Part shown: positions 10,716-22,132 of the stretch, piece by piece
Layout: each line of letters begins with the position of its first letter
How positions within the stretch are numbered: position 1 is the stretch's first letter
Assembly (NCBI GenBank): GCA_027576995.1
Contig: JANBQC010000118.1
Coordinates: 1 to 57,270 of the forward strand
DNA length: 57,270 bases
Direction of reading: 5' to 3'
DNA from: Dimargaris cristalligena
Taxonomy: Eukaryota; Kickxellomycota; Dimargaritomycetes; Dimargaritales; Dimargaritaceae
Notes under the pieces: model-generated
What the model was told of the DNA's origin: nothing
Database searches by the model: none
The model's input: the letters and a program-made list of their open reading frames with translations, nothing else
Translations under genes and position numbers: made by a program

Positions 10716-12066
10716 TAATTGCTACTGTATGTTGGTATTCTATTATGTTCAAGGTTGTGGGTGGTCAGTATTTATATCCAATTGCGATGGGTCTAAGGGA
10801 GTTTATTAGAAGAGTTTTTGGTAACAATGTAGCCCCAGATCATATTTTACCCATGCTTCTTATGTCGTACAACGTAGTTTATCAAACGGGATAGTGGCTT
10901 AAAGTGGCTTGAAGTGGTGGTGATGGTGTGATTGATTGTTTAGCTGTTCATTTAATTTTTATAGTATTTGTTGCAAGATGGCTGACACTCCCATCACCAT
11001 TATTCAAGGGGATATACCAATCCAAGTAACCCAGGGAGGCTAAGGTGGTTAGTAAGTGGCGTTCACTACAATAATACATATAATAAGATGTTATCCTTCA
11101 TTAAATGGCTTGATTGGCTTACGTAGAACAGCGACTATTTTTCCAAGCTAGTGCCTCACAGGCGCCCCCCTTTGCCTTTAATCGACGCCACTGTTATACA
11201 GCGGTCTATCCAACACGGCGTATTTTAGACTTGTATTTCGGCCTTCTCGGAATATGTATGATTATTTCTTAATTGGACTGTTAATTTCCAACATTAGTTT
11301 TCGTTGTCCTGGGCAGGCGGTTCGTATAACTCGGCATCATTTTATAGGAGATTAATATCTAGAACTTGCCATCGAATTGGCACCCTCCCCTGTTTTTTTG
11401 CAATTTTGTGACACTGACTAACCGCCGATATTACGCATCATCAATGCAGTCGTTGTCATTGCCTTGGGTTAATGGTGACAAGGGTCTTTGCTAGCACTTC
11501 CAAACATTTTCTTGACGGTTGGCCAGGTCATTCTGGACTTTTTATATTATTATAAGATGGATTCAGCCAGATTTAATAGTAATAAATCCGGTGGATGCAG
11601 TAAACGCTACTGATAGAATATAAATCCCCAGTCTTTAAGCATATACACGTATCATTTAAAACTCTATATTGCAGGACTGAATTTCACCCATATTGAAAAA
11701 TAATATTTAGAGAAAATCGGTTTACTGTTGTCAAGACTTGTTAAAATGGCGGAAAAGATACATATGGACGAGTAATTCGAATGATGTAGAAACCAGGCGT
11801 GTCCGGCTGATTTCTGGAGTTACGCCTAAAAATTGGGTATGAAAAGCGCAAAATACAGATCTGGAGCTGAAGCTGAAGGATAAATGAACCAACTTTTTAA
11901 AAAATAGGTGGATAAATAGAAGCAGAAGAGGTGCCAATAAAACAGGCCCCAGCCTAACTAACTAAGTTAGTTGCCAGCATGGTCCGGGTGTAGATACAGC
12001 TTTCCATCCATATACCTCTTTTCAAGGAAACTCCTGGTCGAACTATAAGCCCCGAGTGAGGGATTT
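10716..12066. other. Intergenic region without a recognisable gene
   Basis: AT-rich. It holds dispersed repeat copy C at 11551-11694. The 68-codon minus-strand frame at 11731-11937 is low-complexity hydrophobic/Ser-rich and looks like chance. Confidence 0.55.
11551..11694 (+). repeat. Dispersed 145-bp repeat, copy C (diverged)
   Basis: Weaker 5' half, clear 3' half: ATCCGGTGGATGCAGTAAAC, then ATATACACGTATCATTTAAA, ending GACTGAATTTCACCCATATT. It aligns best with copy D near 22771. Confidence 0.6.
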
Positions 12067-13211
12067 TTACACGATTTTCTCCAGTTCCTGTGCGTAAGTT
12101 AACGTCTGCGACACAATCTTCGGGATGGGGAATTCCTGGACATCGGTTTCGGAGTTACCGAAGTAGACCCGACGGTTGATCTGATTCATCCGCCAGCCCC
12201 GTTCCTGGGCAAACGCCTGCACCTCTTCGGGACGGCTAAAGAACAGCAGGGCGGCCGCGTCTTCCAGGGGCAGGCTGTCGTAGGCCTTTTCGCAACTACT
12301 GGCAATTTCGTTACGGATGGTCAGCGTGAGGATATCCATGAAGAAGGTGTATTCCGGGGCGGGCACTTCGGTACGCGAGTTCCAGACCCGTTTATAGCTA
12401 CCCTCCATAAGGGCCTGTTCCAACTGCAAGGGGTGGTGAATAAAGGGATTGCGGTTCAGCTCGGAGGGATCGATGAGCTCGAGGGCCGTGTGGAAATCGG
12501 CTACACGGCTCTGGGAGAGGAGGCGGAGCAGGTTGAGCCCAATGAGAGGGTACATGCTGGAGGAAGGCGGCAGCTGGGTCCGCAGACCCTCTTGGTAAAA
12601 AATGGCCAGCTGAAGAATGTAGCGTTCGAACGAGGGGATATCCTTCATGCGGATGCTCCAGTAAGCCCCGATTTCCAGGACATCGCGGGCCAAGACCAGG
12701 CCCTGGCTGTCGGCGGTCAGGGCGTCGAGTAGGCCAAGCTCGGCCAGTTGGATCTAGCGACGGAGTCCACCAGGATTTAACATTGATTAAATAAATACAG
12801 GATGGTGGTTAGTCATGGATATAGGTAGAGATAGAGATAGAGAAAGCCGGTTGGTTTTAAACGTAAAGCTACCGTGTGCAAGAACCGGAAGGGTATAGCA
12901 CTGGCTTATCAGGGGGTCTAGCAGGGAACAGGGCCATTCTCGAATGAATTGCGAAGACTGTCTTGGCCGTACCACCCTGTACGGCCTAGTCAAGCCAGAC
13001 ATTGCGTTCAGCAGGTATCAATTGGACGCGGTCTCCTTAAATTGACTAAGGAGGTGGGCGTGCATTGTCCATCCAAGGAGGGGATCCGTTTTATTACCTT
13101 GAGCTGGGTAAGATAATCTTGGCATTTGTCGGGGTTCGACTGGGGGTTGTTGAATTCCTGCCGGAGAGCCTGCAGCAACTGAGCAACGTTTTCCTTAGAG
13201 GGAGGCGACAT
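12067..13211 (-). CDS. RPN12: 26S proteasome regulatory subunit Rpn12 (PSMD8)
   Basis: Lid subunit of the 19S regulatory particle; its incorporation completes lid assembly and lets the lid join the base. Exon 1 is 13098-13211 (38 codons, MSPPSKENVAQLLQALRQEF), intron 12754-13097 (GTAATA donor, CTAG acceptor, phase 0), exon 2 12067-12753. The joined product is 266 aa, close to yeast Rpn12 (274 aa). Family blocks are clear: LARDVLEIGAYWSI, KDIPSFERYILQL, GLNLLRLLSQSRVADFHTALE, HPLQLEQALMEGSY, YTFFMDILTLTIRNEIA and the C-terminal YAQELEKIV. The PCI/CSN8-like fold covers roughly residues 80-230. Its neighbours also belong to the ubiquitin-proteasome system. Confidence 0.96.
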
Positions 13212-14093
13212 GACGGGAATGGGAGATTGGTATAGGTGGGGTAGGAGTGTGAATAAGAATAAGAAGAACGGATATCGCAGAAACTAATGTAGGGAGAAGG
13301 GTTTAGCGCAGTAGAGAATATCAGATGAAGTGACGAAGTTCAAAAGAGCTTTGCTTAATAATGGATACGGCGGAATTTAAAAGAGTGGAAGGTGGTGTGG
13401 GTGGTGTGGAAAAGGGGTTGAAGGTAATGCGAATGAGTGATCTCCAAGTCCACCATATTCAAGGGGGGGATAGTAGTGTCCCTTGGTGGCCCCCTACTGT
13501 CCCAGCGGGTGGGAACACCACTTGGACTGATACTATGAAGTTTAATAAACGAAGCTAAGCTATGCGGCGGAGAAAACTAGGAGGAGGTTCATGATACCCC
13601 ACCCCCTTTAAAAGGCCCGGGTTGAGACGAATCCCCAGGCGGGGTCACCTACCAAGCCCCCCTAACTCTATATTCACACTTCTCCCTCGGGTACCTTCAG
13701 TAAATCGTAGTTAGAAAGTCCAAGTGGAATTTATAAGGCGAAAAGAGGCCGTAACTGACGCCAAGTTAATAAAAAATAGGGACATTTAAATCACACGTTA
13801 AATCCGATTACAATGGCGTACCTTTCGCAAAACTAATCACAAGCGGGGTAAAGTTATATCTATTGGAAAGTATCTTCTATTCGCCGGTCCTTCAATCCTC
13901 GGCCTAGGGTAGTGAAATCTAAGGTGACTACAATTATATTCGATGCACAACAAAAGAAAGAAATGGAGGGAAAATGAGGGAGAGGCACAAAAATAGATAT
14001 GATATGATATGAAAAAAATGAAACAAAACAAGAAGCCTAATGATTTAACCTCCCTAAACGGCCCCCACCACCACCACCATCAAAAGAAAAAAT
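13212..14093. other. Intergenic region between Rpn12 and the UBX gene
   Basis: It should hold the Rpn12 promoter (minus) and the 3' end of the UBX gene. No clear TATA box was seen for Rpn12. A TTTAAAAGG near 13606 has no gene assigned. Confidence 0.5.
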
Positions 14094-16076
14094 CTACGCA
14101 TCCACCGTAATGGACGCATTCTGCAGTCCCGCTTCAGCGACCGTCTGATCGAGTTTATCGAGCAAATTCTCGCGGTGGTACTGGATATTGACGATGTGTT
14201 CGTTGGCTTCCGGGACCTTAGCCTTGACGAATGCGACCAAATCCCGGACCGGGGTATCGGTACGGAATCGTCGGACGACCCGGGAACCATTCGGTAAACG
14301 GAACTGTACTCGGGTGGTGGCCTCGGGCGCATTGGCCCCAGGTTCCGTTCCCTCGTTCGCCTGAATACTGTGGTAAATGGCTTCGAGTTGGTTCTGACCA
14401 CTCCGATCCTGGTCTTCGTCATCATCGTCCTGGGCATCCCCCGGGTTAGGATGATTATGGGTATGACTTTCACTACCAGCCTTCCCAATGTCCTTGGAAC
14501 TGGGGGTGGAGGGTTCGGCCGGCATGTTCGATTCCGAGGCCGAAGCCGGTGTCGTCGGTGATGGTGGCGTCATTGATGCAGTTTCAATAGTCGATGGTGG
14601 CGGGGACGGCGACGAGGTCGGCTGGTGTTCCTTAGCCATAGATGCCGCAATGGCCGCTTGGATTTGTTCCTCTTCGGTCATGGCGGATATATCACGTGTC
14701 TGGTGGGAAGGGTCCGGTCTACGGGGCCGCTTGGACTGCTGACTAATAATCGGCTGGGAACCGCCGTAGGCGTTAAGTCCCAAAAACTGGGTCACATCTT
14801 CGGCAAACTCCGCGGCACTCGTGATATTGTCATTCCACTCCCGCACCCGTTCCCCGGTGCGGGGGTCAATGATGGCCACATGGGGGTATTTCCGCACGGG
14901 GTAGAAATTGATGTACCGAGACCCTTCGTCACTCTCGTGACCCAGTTGTAAAAACACAAAGTTGACCCGGACAATTTCCTTCACGGTGGCATCGCTCCAA
15001 ATGTCCCGGTTGAGAACCTGGCAGGCGAATTCGGATACTTTTTGGATATTAACAAGGATCCACTTGCGCTGGGATTTGGCTAGGCCGCGGGCCTGGTCGA
15101 AGGGAAGGTTCTGGATGAGGTCAAAAGGAGGGCGGAACAGTTCGGCGAGGCGATTGGACTTACGCTCCGCGGAAGTGCTGCCGCTGCTGCTGCTGCCGCC
15201 AATACCAATACCCCCACCGATGCTACTGCCTACGTCCCCGATAATATCGATATCCCCGTCGAGTCCGTCCAGACCGCCGATATGGACGCTGCTCCCGGCA
15301 ATGCCGTAGGGGGAGGAGCTTTGCAAAGCTGAGGATTCGGCGGCGAAATCCCGAAAGGCTTCCTGGGTTCGGGTAGAACGGGGTAGTTGGTCAAACACGG
15401 AACGGTGGCCTTCGGAAACGCCCGTGGCGTACAGGTGAGCGGAGCTTACCCCCGGGGTGTCGTACAGGGACCCGGACTCAACCAAGACCTCACGGCGCGG
15501 GGCTAGAGGGGCTCGGACGTCGTCATTCGCATTATTATGATAGGAGGAGGATTGGGCGGACCGACCGGCATCGGCCCAATGATCGCTAGGGGAGGCCTGT
15601 CGCCGGGGTACGGCGGCTTCGAGCGGAGCTCCGCCGTTTTCGAGAAATAAAGATACCGCTTGTTCAATATTCCCTTCAGAGATCTAATGACACATCCCCC
15701 ATACGGTCGGGGATGCAAATAATAGATAGGTACCGCAAAGGTGACCGATAATACATGTAGAGGAGAGTCGTGAGTAATTTTGGCAGGTAGGTAGAGTGTC
15801 GGGTGAAGTTGGCCACAGTGATTTCCGGTCCGAGTGGCCCGTGCAGGGGCTATATGACCCGTATGCCCTTAAGCACTTCGCCATGTCTTCCACCTCCCTG
15901 ACTTGGGAGTTGGAGTCGGAGTCATCCCCGGCCTTACCAAAAGTTCAAACGAAGGAGGAGGGGGCGGTGTATGGAACGGGGTAGCTTACCTGTAGGTAGC
16001 CCATAGCCACGGTGGGCTCGGCGTTGGTGATTTGGCAAAACTGGAGAATGCCTTCGGAATCGACAGAGTCGGACAT
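14094..16076 (-). CDS. UBA-UAS-UIM-UBX protein, Cdc48/p97 adaptor (UBXN7/Ubx5-like)
   Basis: Adaptors of this type bind ubiquitinated substrates and cullin ligases and bring them to the Cdc48/p97 segregase. Exon 1 is 15990-16076 (MSDSVDSEGILQFCQITNAE..., GTAAGC donor), intron 15684-15989, exon 2 14094-15683, phase 0; product 558 aa. The UBA-like helices span about residues 9-45 and are split by the intron (QFCQITNAEPTVAMGYLQ joined to ISEGNIEQAVSLFLENGG). A Gly/Ser linker follows. A thioredoxin-like UAS domain spans about 208-330 (ARGLAKSQRKWILVNIQ). A UIM lies near 365-380 (EEEQIQAAIAASMA), then a Pro/Ser linker, then a UBX domain from about 481 to the end (TTRVQFRLPNGSRVVRRF). Domain order matches human UBXN7. 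Confidence 0.93.
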
Positions 16077-16890
16077 GGTTCTAAGCGGCTGGACGGGGGA
16101 TTGTCGTGTGAGACGATTAGGGTTTGTTCAAGCGACTTCGGGAATGGTTGAAGGGAATAGTGACTAGTAGTGTAGTGTAGTGAGAATGGAGGAGTAGTGG
16201 GAGAAAGAGGTCCGCGAGCTACATGGGTAAGGCAACTCCTTCTATATACCACCCACCAAAGAGTTGGAATATGAGCGGGAAACAAGGATTCCGTCACCGG
16301 TCGGCGGTGTCGTGTGGTGTGTGTTTCTCTCTCTGCACGCAGCACAGCCAGGCTATCCGATGGATAAAGTCAAAATATGGCCGGAGCAATATTTGGGGCA
16401 ATAAGCCCATACAACTTTAATGGCCAAAATATGCCAATGGAACGGCCATTAACGACTTCCCCGTGTATACCCCGCTCTACTTTCATTAAATCCGGTTTCC
16501 ATAGCTTAATAATGACCCTAAACGTGAAAAAAATACATCGGCCAGCAACAATTCACGGATAAAGCTTTGTTCCAGTCAATGAATACCACTCTACACCCAA
16601 AGGAAAGGCCTGGTACAGTCCAGCTCTACCACGCCTTGAGCTAGCTATACTTCCGCCTCCATGCATAAAACGGTCTTGGAATCTATTTGCCCTTTCTTCC
16701 AGTTTCCAGTTAAATGCATTCCTTCTTCTCAGCCCTCTTTAACTCTTAGAACTCCCCTTGAACGCCCATTCTTCAACACGCCTGCCACTTGTAGAACCCC
16801 TTCCTGTTCTTCACATACTACCATTCCTTTATTCACATTACCCTTCCCTACTGGTTGCCGTACCCGCAGGCAAACCCAAGTCACTCCACC
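16077..16890. promoter_or_regulatory. Divergent promoter region, UBX gene (-) and PIP30 gene (+)
   Basis: 814 bp between two start codons pointing apart. A minus-strand TATATAGA lies at about 16241-16249, 165 bp from the UBX start; a plus-strand GCATAAAACGG near 16663 lies about 225 bp before the PIP30 start. Both are sequence matches at plausible distances; promoter function is inferred. Confidence 0.5.
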
Positions 16891-18251
16891 ATGAGCAGCT
16901 CTAAACTATCCGTCCAGTTTGTCTCCGAAGCCGAGCTCGAAGAGCGACGCCGCAAACGCCAAGAGGAATGGGAAAAGGCCCGGGCCGCCGGTAGAGACGG
17001 TAAGAGACTCTAATCAAACCCAAGCGTTGGAAATATACCATCGGCCTCCAATTTAACCCGTCAACGTGACCACTATGCGACTCGATAGCTTCCCTCATCC
17101 TAATGATTACTTTGCGTCAAGTAATTTTGGTACGCGCCTACTAATGGTAGCATCGTTTATCTATTCATTTTCCGACTCAACCGCGCCTGGCCACCAATTT
17201 TTAATCCTTTAGTGCCTCATCCGGACGAAGTCGTCGATAAACGCCCCCTTTTCGAGCGACTACGGGAACAGCGCCAAATGAAAGAAGACGATGAGAACGA
17301 AAAACTCCGAGCCCGTAAGTGCATTCTCTATGGCTCTAGCTGAATACAACTGATTTTACACGTTGTGTGTAGTATATTTACACTGAGGTCTATCACCCAC
17401 TCTAGACGGCTTCCAACATTTCTAACTGTATATATCTATTAATACCATTACCATCCCTGCTGCGAACGCTAGACAACCTTGCAATGCACCAGCCCACCAA
17501 GGAGCAGGTTGAGATTTTGTCTAATTTAGAGGCCTATCAGCGTCAAGTCGAGGATCAAAAACGGCAAGAGGAGATAGATGCGCTCGAACTCTTCCGCAAG
17601 TATGTGATACAAGATGGACTATAGGTTGAATTATACTTCTGGATTTTGAAGACCAAATTAGTTGGCATGGCCTTCGACTGGGCTACGATCCGGTTGATCA
17701 GTGGCCCGAAGAGAAGAGGGGGTCATCTACGCGGTAGCCCTCCTGTTCTTTAGTTACATTACATTGGACCAACCGGCCATTACCCTCAATGCATCTTTTC
17801 ATTATCATCTGACATTCCCTCACCCGCTGATCAACCCTGATTCCCTCATTGCCATAGAGAGGTATCCAAAAGACGACTGGGAACCGCCGACCAGCCTCCG
17901 GTTGGCGACTTAGCAGCTCAAGTTCACCTAGATCCAATTCCCAAACCAACCGCAACCGTAGCCATCCCCATTTCTTCATTTCGCCCGAAGCGGTCTAGGC
18001 CTTTGGACCTTATCCAAGACATGGTTCGGCTACCCAAGAAAGCTGTGACCAATCCACCACCAAGCACCAGTACTACTACCACAGCCGCTGCAGGCAATTC
18101 AACAGCGCCCTCTAAAGCCCCAACCCCCCCACCGGCACCACCAACGAGCGGCCTATTGAGTCTGGTGGGTGATTATGGCGACTCCAGCGACGCCAGTGAC
18201 AATGATAGCGATTCTGATGGTAAGCCTGAGGCAGACAGATCGGATGAGTAG
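16891..18251 (+). CDS. PIP30/FAM192A (NIP30) family protein
   Basis: The human homologue (PSME3IP1/PIP30) binds the nuclear proteasome activator PA28-gamma. Four exons: 16891-16999, 17213-17314, 17473-17599 and 17858-18251; donors GTAAGA, GTAAGT, GTATGT and a common donor/acceptor grammar; phases 1, 1 and 2 are consistent. The product is 243 aa. The defining N-terminal motif FVSEAELEERRRKRQEEWEK is nearly identical to the animal family, followed by RPLFERLREQR and a charged helical region (EEIDALELFRKE). The C-terminal part is Pro/Thr-rich and ends in an acidic Ser/Asp tract (DYGDSSDASDNDSDSDG) like the animal tail. It lies convergent to SNRNP27, with 290 bp between stop codons. Confidence 0.92.
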
Positions 18252-18541
18252 ACTAGAATAGCTTTTCCATTCCTACCCCTACTAGTCAGTCCGAATTGTG
18301 ACGAATTCGCTTTAGACATCCGTGTACTCCTGTATTCGACCAATAATATAAAATTATATTTACATCTACCTGCTTGGTACGGCGAAAAATGGCAAACTAA
18401 ATGGTATTTAACAATGGAAATATACAGTACATGTTTATTGCTAGGCCTATGCCACACTTCTCGTTTCAGAGGGGAAATTGAGGATTGCTAAATACTGGGA
18501 CGGTCGTGATTTGATTGGTCGAATGTAGCAGCTCTGAGGAA

Positions 18542-19435
18542 TTAACTATCCAGTGGTCGATTGAAACCGCCCTGGCGATTCATGTACTGTCGGTACTGAC
18601 GCTGCTTTTTGACGCTGGCTCCTCCGGCGGTGTTATTCAACACATGTTCGCCCTAGATTATGGAGACATACATGGGTTCAATGTAGTAATATAATATATA
18701 GTATATTAATTAGAGGGGGTCCGATTATTAATGAAGAAATCAAGTTTCCCCTGGTCCGGACATCGAGAGATACGGACATTCATCATAGCCCAACCTCGCG
18801 GGGTTTAGGAGAATTGAAATATATAGATATATATGCCAATTGCAATCTATAATACTTACCTGAGTGCTTCCGAACGACCCGAACCCCATCATGGCCATGA
18901 GATCCTTTTCGCTTAGGGCGGTCACGTCAATTTGGGGCGGGGCGGGTTGTTCGGATTTGGAAGTAGACCTTTCCAGACTTTTCCTACGTTCATCTTTCGA
19001 AGCCGAAGAATCCGGGCTGGGCCGACGCCGTACTTCACGGCCGTCCCGGCTACTATGCCGTCTATGGCGTTGTGGGGAACGCGAACGGGAAGGGGAACGC
19101 GAGCGGCGGGAACGGTGGTGGGGACGTCGACCACTACCACTATTGCCTGTCCTTTCGGCTGAAGTGCGGCGGGGAGGGGACTCGTAGCGGGAGCGACTCG
19201 AGGTCGTGGGGGGACGTCGGGTGTCTACAGCGGCGGCAGTGGTGGTGATGGAAGCCGAATGCGACGCCTGGGAATCCGGGCTATCCTCCCGAATCTCACC
19301 GCTTTCGAGTTCTTGAGTATCCGGCTCGGTATCACGCGAAGGTACGGCTTTCGAACGTGATGCAGGGCCTGGACTGCGGGACCGGCGATGGGTGGAAGAC
19401 CGCGTCTTGGATGGGGAACGTGACCGGCGGGCCAT
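18542..19435 (-). CDS. U4/U6.U5 tri-snRNP 27 kDa protein (SNRNP27) homologue
   Basis: Spliceosomal tri-snRNP component. Exon 1 is 18860-19435 (192 codons), intron 18653-18858 (GTAAGT donor), exon 2 18542-18652, phase 0; product 228 aa. Residues 1-150 form an RS-type domain with repeated SR/RS dipeptides (MARRSRSPSKTRSSTHRRSR). The conserved C-terminal SNRNP27 domain starts at about 180: LSEKDLMAMMGFGSFGSTQ, then GEHVLNNT and KKQRQYRQYMNRQGGFNRPL at the end, matching the human domain including the MGF motif. Saccharomyces lacks this protein. A minus-strand TATAAATATAAA lies near 19553-19566. Confidence 0.94.
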
Positions 19436-20104
19436 GTTTAGGAGCAGGGTTAAGAAAAAAAAACAAAGGGTGCGAAATGCGGAGAGGTGGGGGGATAAGT
19501 TGTTAATGTAATGCCAACGAAATGTATACGGGACTTTGGAAAGAAGTATGTTTTTATATTTATAAAAAAAACTAGAAAAGACACGCCTGGGGCCAAGATA
19601 TAGGAACTGTTAAATATCGAGACTTAACTCATCATGTACGCGGAGAAGCGTAAGCATAATTAAATCATTGGCGTTCCTAAAAGTTTTCGATTTAAACCAT
19701 ATAAGGCCTCTTATTGCTTATTATTAGGAGTCGGTGCGATACACTGGTCCATAAAAACGATGGTTCTACATATTATTTGAACACCGCCAATATTCTAACA
19801 GAGTTTGATCGTTTGCTATTTATTAGAGTGAGCATCTTATATGTAACTTGCTACGGAATGGGGCTATATCAAGCAAATTAGCTGATTAAAGGGTTTTCGA
19901 GGAAAGAAAATAGTCGCTATTTGTTTCGGTTCATGGTCTAACGTGGCTATTAGTGGGCATACAAAACTCCGGCCCGAATCTCAGTAATGCTAGTTTACCG
20001 GTTATTGGGTACGTAATATATCAGGGATTCGGTGGTACTGGCCTGCATTTGATTAGGAGATTGGTCTCCCGGTACCAACTGACGGCCCTCCTCCGGCCTG
20101 ATGT
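19436..20104. other. Intergenic region upstream of SNRNP27 and downstream of the BRE-like gene
   Basis: AT-rich, no frame worth reporting. The first 130 bases next to SNRNP27 hold its presumed minus-strand promoter (TATAAATATAAA). Confidence 0.5.
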
Positions 20105-21538
20105 CTAGAAAGCCAGGCGGTGGAAGTTAATGAGTTCCCGGTTGATAAACGCCTGCCATTCTTTAAGGGCAGCGGAGAGGGGTTTTTGGATATCGGAGGG
20201 TTGCCACTGGCATTCAGGTTGGGAGAAGAGGTGGTGGGACTGGGCGTCCGCAAAATGAAGGGGGGAAGTCAGACGAACAGTCATGGGGTCTAAGGGAAAA
20301 TGGGAAGACATGCGACAAGTAACCAGAGCGGTAGCCATAGGTACAGTAGTGGTTGTGGTCCCCGCCGTTAAGTCGGAGTCAGTTAGCGGGACCTCCCCCA
20401 ATATAGTCACATAGGAGTAAACCGGCGAGTCGTATTCAATAACCTGGTTTCGACATTTATCAACCAGCGCCTTGCCGAAAAGTAGCCGGTCGTAAATGGG
20501 TTGGATAGCCGTGATCATTTTGCGGGCCAAAGCCGCTGTTAGAGTTTTAACGTAGTCAACCAGTGACCGGGTCTTCACCAGAGGGGGTAATTGTACGCCT
20601 TTGGTCAACTGTAGCCAGGGAGGCCGAAGGGCACAGGTGGCCGTGACATCGGCCACATCGTTCGTCGTTTTGGAATTGAGGTCGGAGGGAATGGTGTAGG
20701 TGACCCAGAGTGAACCGGCGGGAACCGGGGTGGCTCCCTGGGGCTTCGCCCGGGCCTCTACCGGTTTCGGTAAAAGAAGGGGGATGCGTAGCAGTACTTG
20801 GGTGGGTTTGGGTATCCGGTTGGTCGAGTCGGGTGGAGCTGTTGAATATACTACCCGGCCTTCGAACCCGACTTGGTCCTTCCAACAACCGTATTCGAAA
20901 GGGATCCGTTCTAGGGGGAAATCACGCAAGGCTTGGTGGTGGTGGTGGGCCAGTTCCCGACGGATATTGGCGAGTACTTTGACTGTCCATTGGGCACTAG
21001 CAGTATCCAGGTCCGGATTCAATGAACTCGTGGATAGAGCAACAGGGGTGGTCGAAACGGACCGGGTTAATTGGGGCCACGTCGGACGGAATGGTCGTAC
21101 CCGGGGCAGTCGAGGTAAATGGGCGGTGGGTGGAATAATGATGTCGGGAGTCCGTTCGGGGTCGGTCAAATCAAAGAGAAAGGTCACATCCATATGGCTC
21201 TGACAGTATTCCACCCGGACGATGACCTGGTCGTGTCGCCCAGTTGCGGGAAATGAGGGGCGGGTGGCCCAGACGACAAAAGGTAAATTGGCGGGGTTTG
21301 GCCCTGAGTCCAGAGGTGCCCCGAGCGAAGTGGCTGAGATGGACTTGGTGAGTTTCTGTTCGGTTTGGGAGTTTGGAAGGAAATTCAGGGACTGGCTGTA
21401 GGCGTCGGTGGTGAGCTGTAAACGGGCCACCGACCGAACTAGGTCGTCGGTGGGAGTCACCACCAGCCGGAAATAGGCCGCAATGTCAGGTGGAACGTGG
21501 GTTAGTACATCGGGTTGCGATTGAGTGGCGGTGGTCAT
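20105..21538 (-). CDS. BRE/BRCC45 (BABAM2)-like protein
   Basis: In animals BRE is a scaffold of the BRISC and BRCA1-A deubiquitinase complexes and consists of two degenerate E2-like (UEV) domains. Starting at ATG 21538 (MTTATQSQPDVLTHVPPDIA) the product is 477 aa in one exon. UEV-like features are visible: HMDVTFLFDLTDPERTPDII near 145-165 for the first domain, and VIEYDSPVYSYVTILGEVP followed by ALVTCRMSSHFPLDPMTVRL for the second. The last helix, LKEWQAFINRELINFHRLAF, resembles the end of human BRE. The similarity is pattern-level, not high identity. The frame continues 56 codons upstream, but that part encodes a TA-microsatellite-derived His/Ile/Tyr stretch and is taken as leader. Confidence 0.7.
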   Translation of the reverse strand: MTTATQSQPDVLTHVPPDIAAYFRLVVTPTDDLVRSVARLQLTTDAYSQSLNFLPNSQTEQKLTKSISATSLGAPLDSGPNPANLPFVVWATRPSFPATGRHDQVIVRVEYCQSHMDVTFLFDLTDPERTPDIIIPPTAHLPRLPRVRPFRPTWPQLTRSVSTTPVALSTSSLNPDLDTASAQWTVKVLANIRRELAHHHHQALRDFPLERIPFEYGCWKDQVGFEGRVVYSTAPPDSTNRIPKPTQVLLRIPLLLPKPVEARAKPQGATPVPAGSLWVTYTIPSDLNSKTTNDVADVTATCALRPPWLQLTKGVQLPPLVKTRSLVDYVKTLTAALARKMITAIQPIYDRLLFGKALVDKCRNQVIEYDSPVYSYVTILGEVPLTDSDLTAGTTTTTVPMATALVTCRMSSHFPLDPMTVRLTSPLHFADAQSHHLFSQPECQWQPSDIQKPLSAALKEWQAFINRELINFHRLAF

Positions 21539-22132
21539 TGTAGAAGAAGAGTTACATGCGGGCGGTTGGGTGCCGGGCGGGTAGTCGGGCCAAAGAAGGA
21601 TTTGCCGTAAATCTAGAGACAAGTGGTATAAGTATAAATATATATATATATATATGTGTGTATGTATTTCAAAAATAAGATTGTAGGTGGCCCAACGAAC
21701 AGGCATTTAGCATAGCATTGTGCACCAGAGAAGAAGCGACAAGAGCGGCGACTGGCTGCTTGGACGAGGGTCGCCAATCAACGGCGTGACAGTTGCCAAG
21801 TCCTTCATACTACCCTTTGACCGAGGCTTGGTGTAACAGTCACCACCATGAGCGTAAAGGGACAATAATAACATAAACCTCGCCTATAAGAAAGCTGGAC
21901 TATGCCCACGCTTTGAAACCCATGAAGAACTTTGGACAGGAGGGAGAGACTGAGTGAGGCTTAGAAGGAGGCCTATCCAGCCTCATGGAAAAAGAGAACG
22001 GGTTCTGAACTTCGCCCATTCACCTTGATCCAGAAAGCATACCTTGGAGTGGTTTTGTTCTCGATTCCTTTTCAGCAACAACGCTCTCCTCTGACCATAA
22101 ATGCATCCCGGCCACTTTATTCCCCTTCTCCA
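21539..22132. promoter_or_regulatory. Divergent promoter region, BRE-like gene (-) and RbfA gene (+)
   Basis: 594 bp between opposed start codons. It contains a TA tract (21637-21655) about 100 bp upstream of the BRE-like start and TATAAGAA at 21895-21902, about 230 bp upstream of the RbfA start. The promoter roles are inferred. Confidence 0.5.

Noticed and set aside
21539..21706. N-terminal extension of the BRE-like frame up to 21706
   Set aside because: It encodes a His/Ile/Tyr stretch generated by a TA/TG microsatellite and looks like leader; MTTATQSQ at 21538 is the better start.
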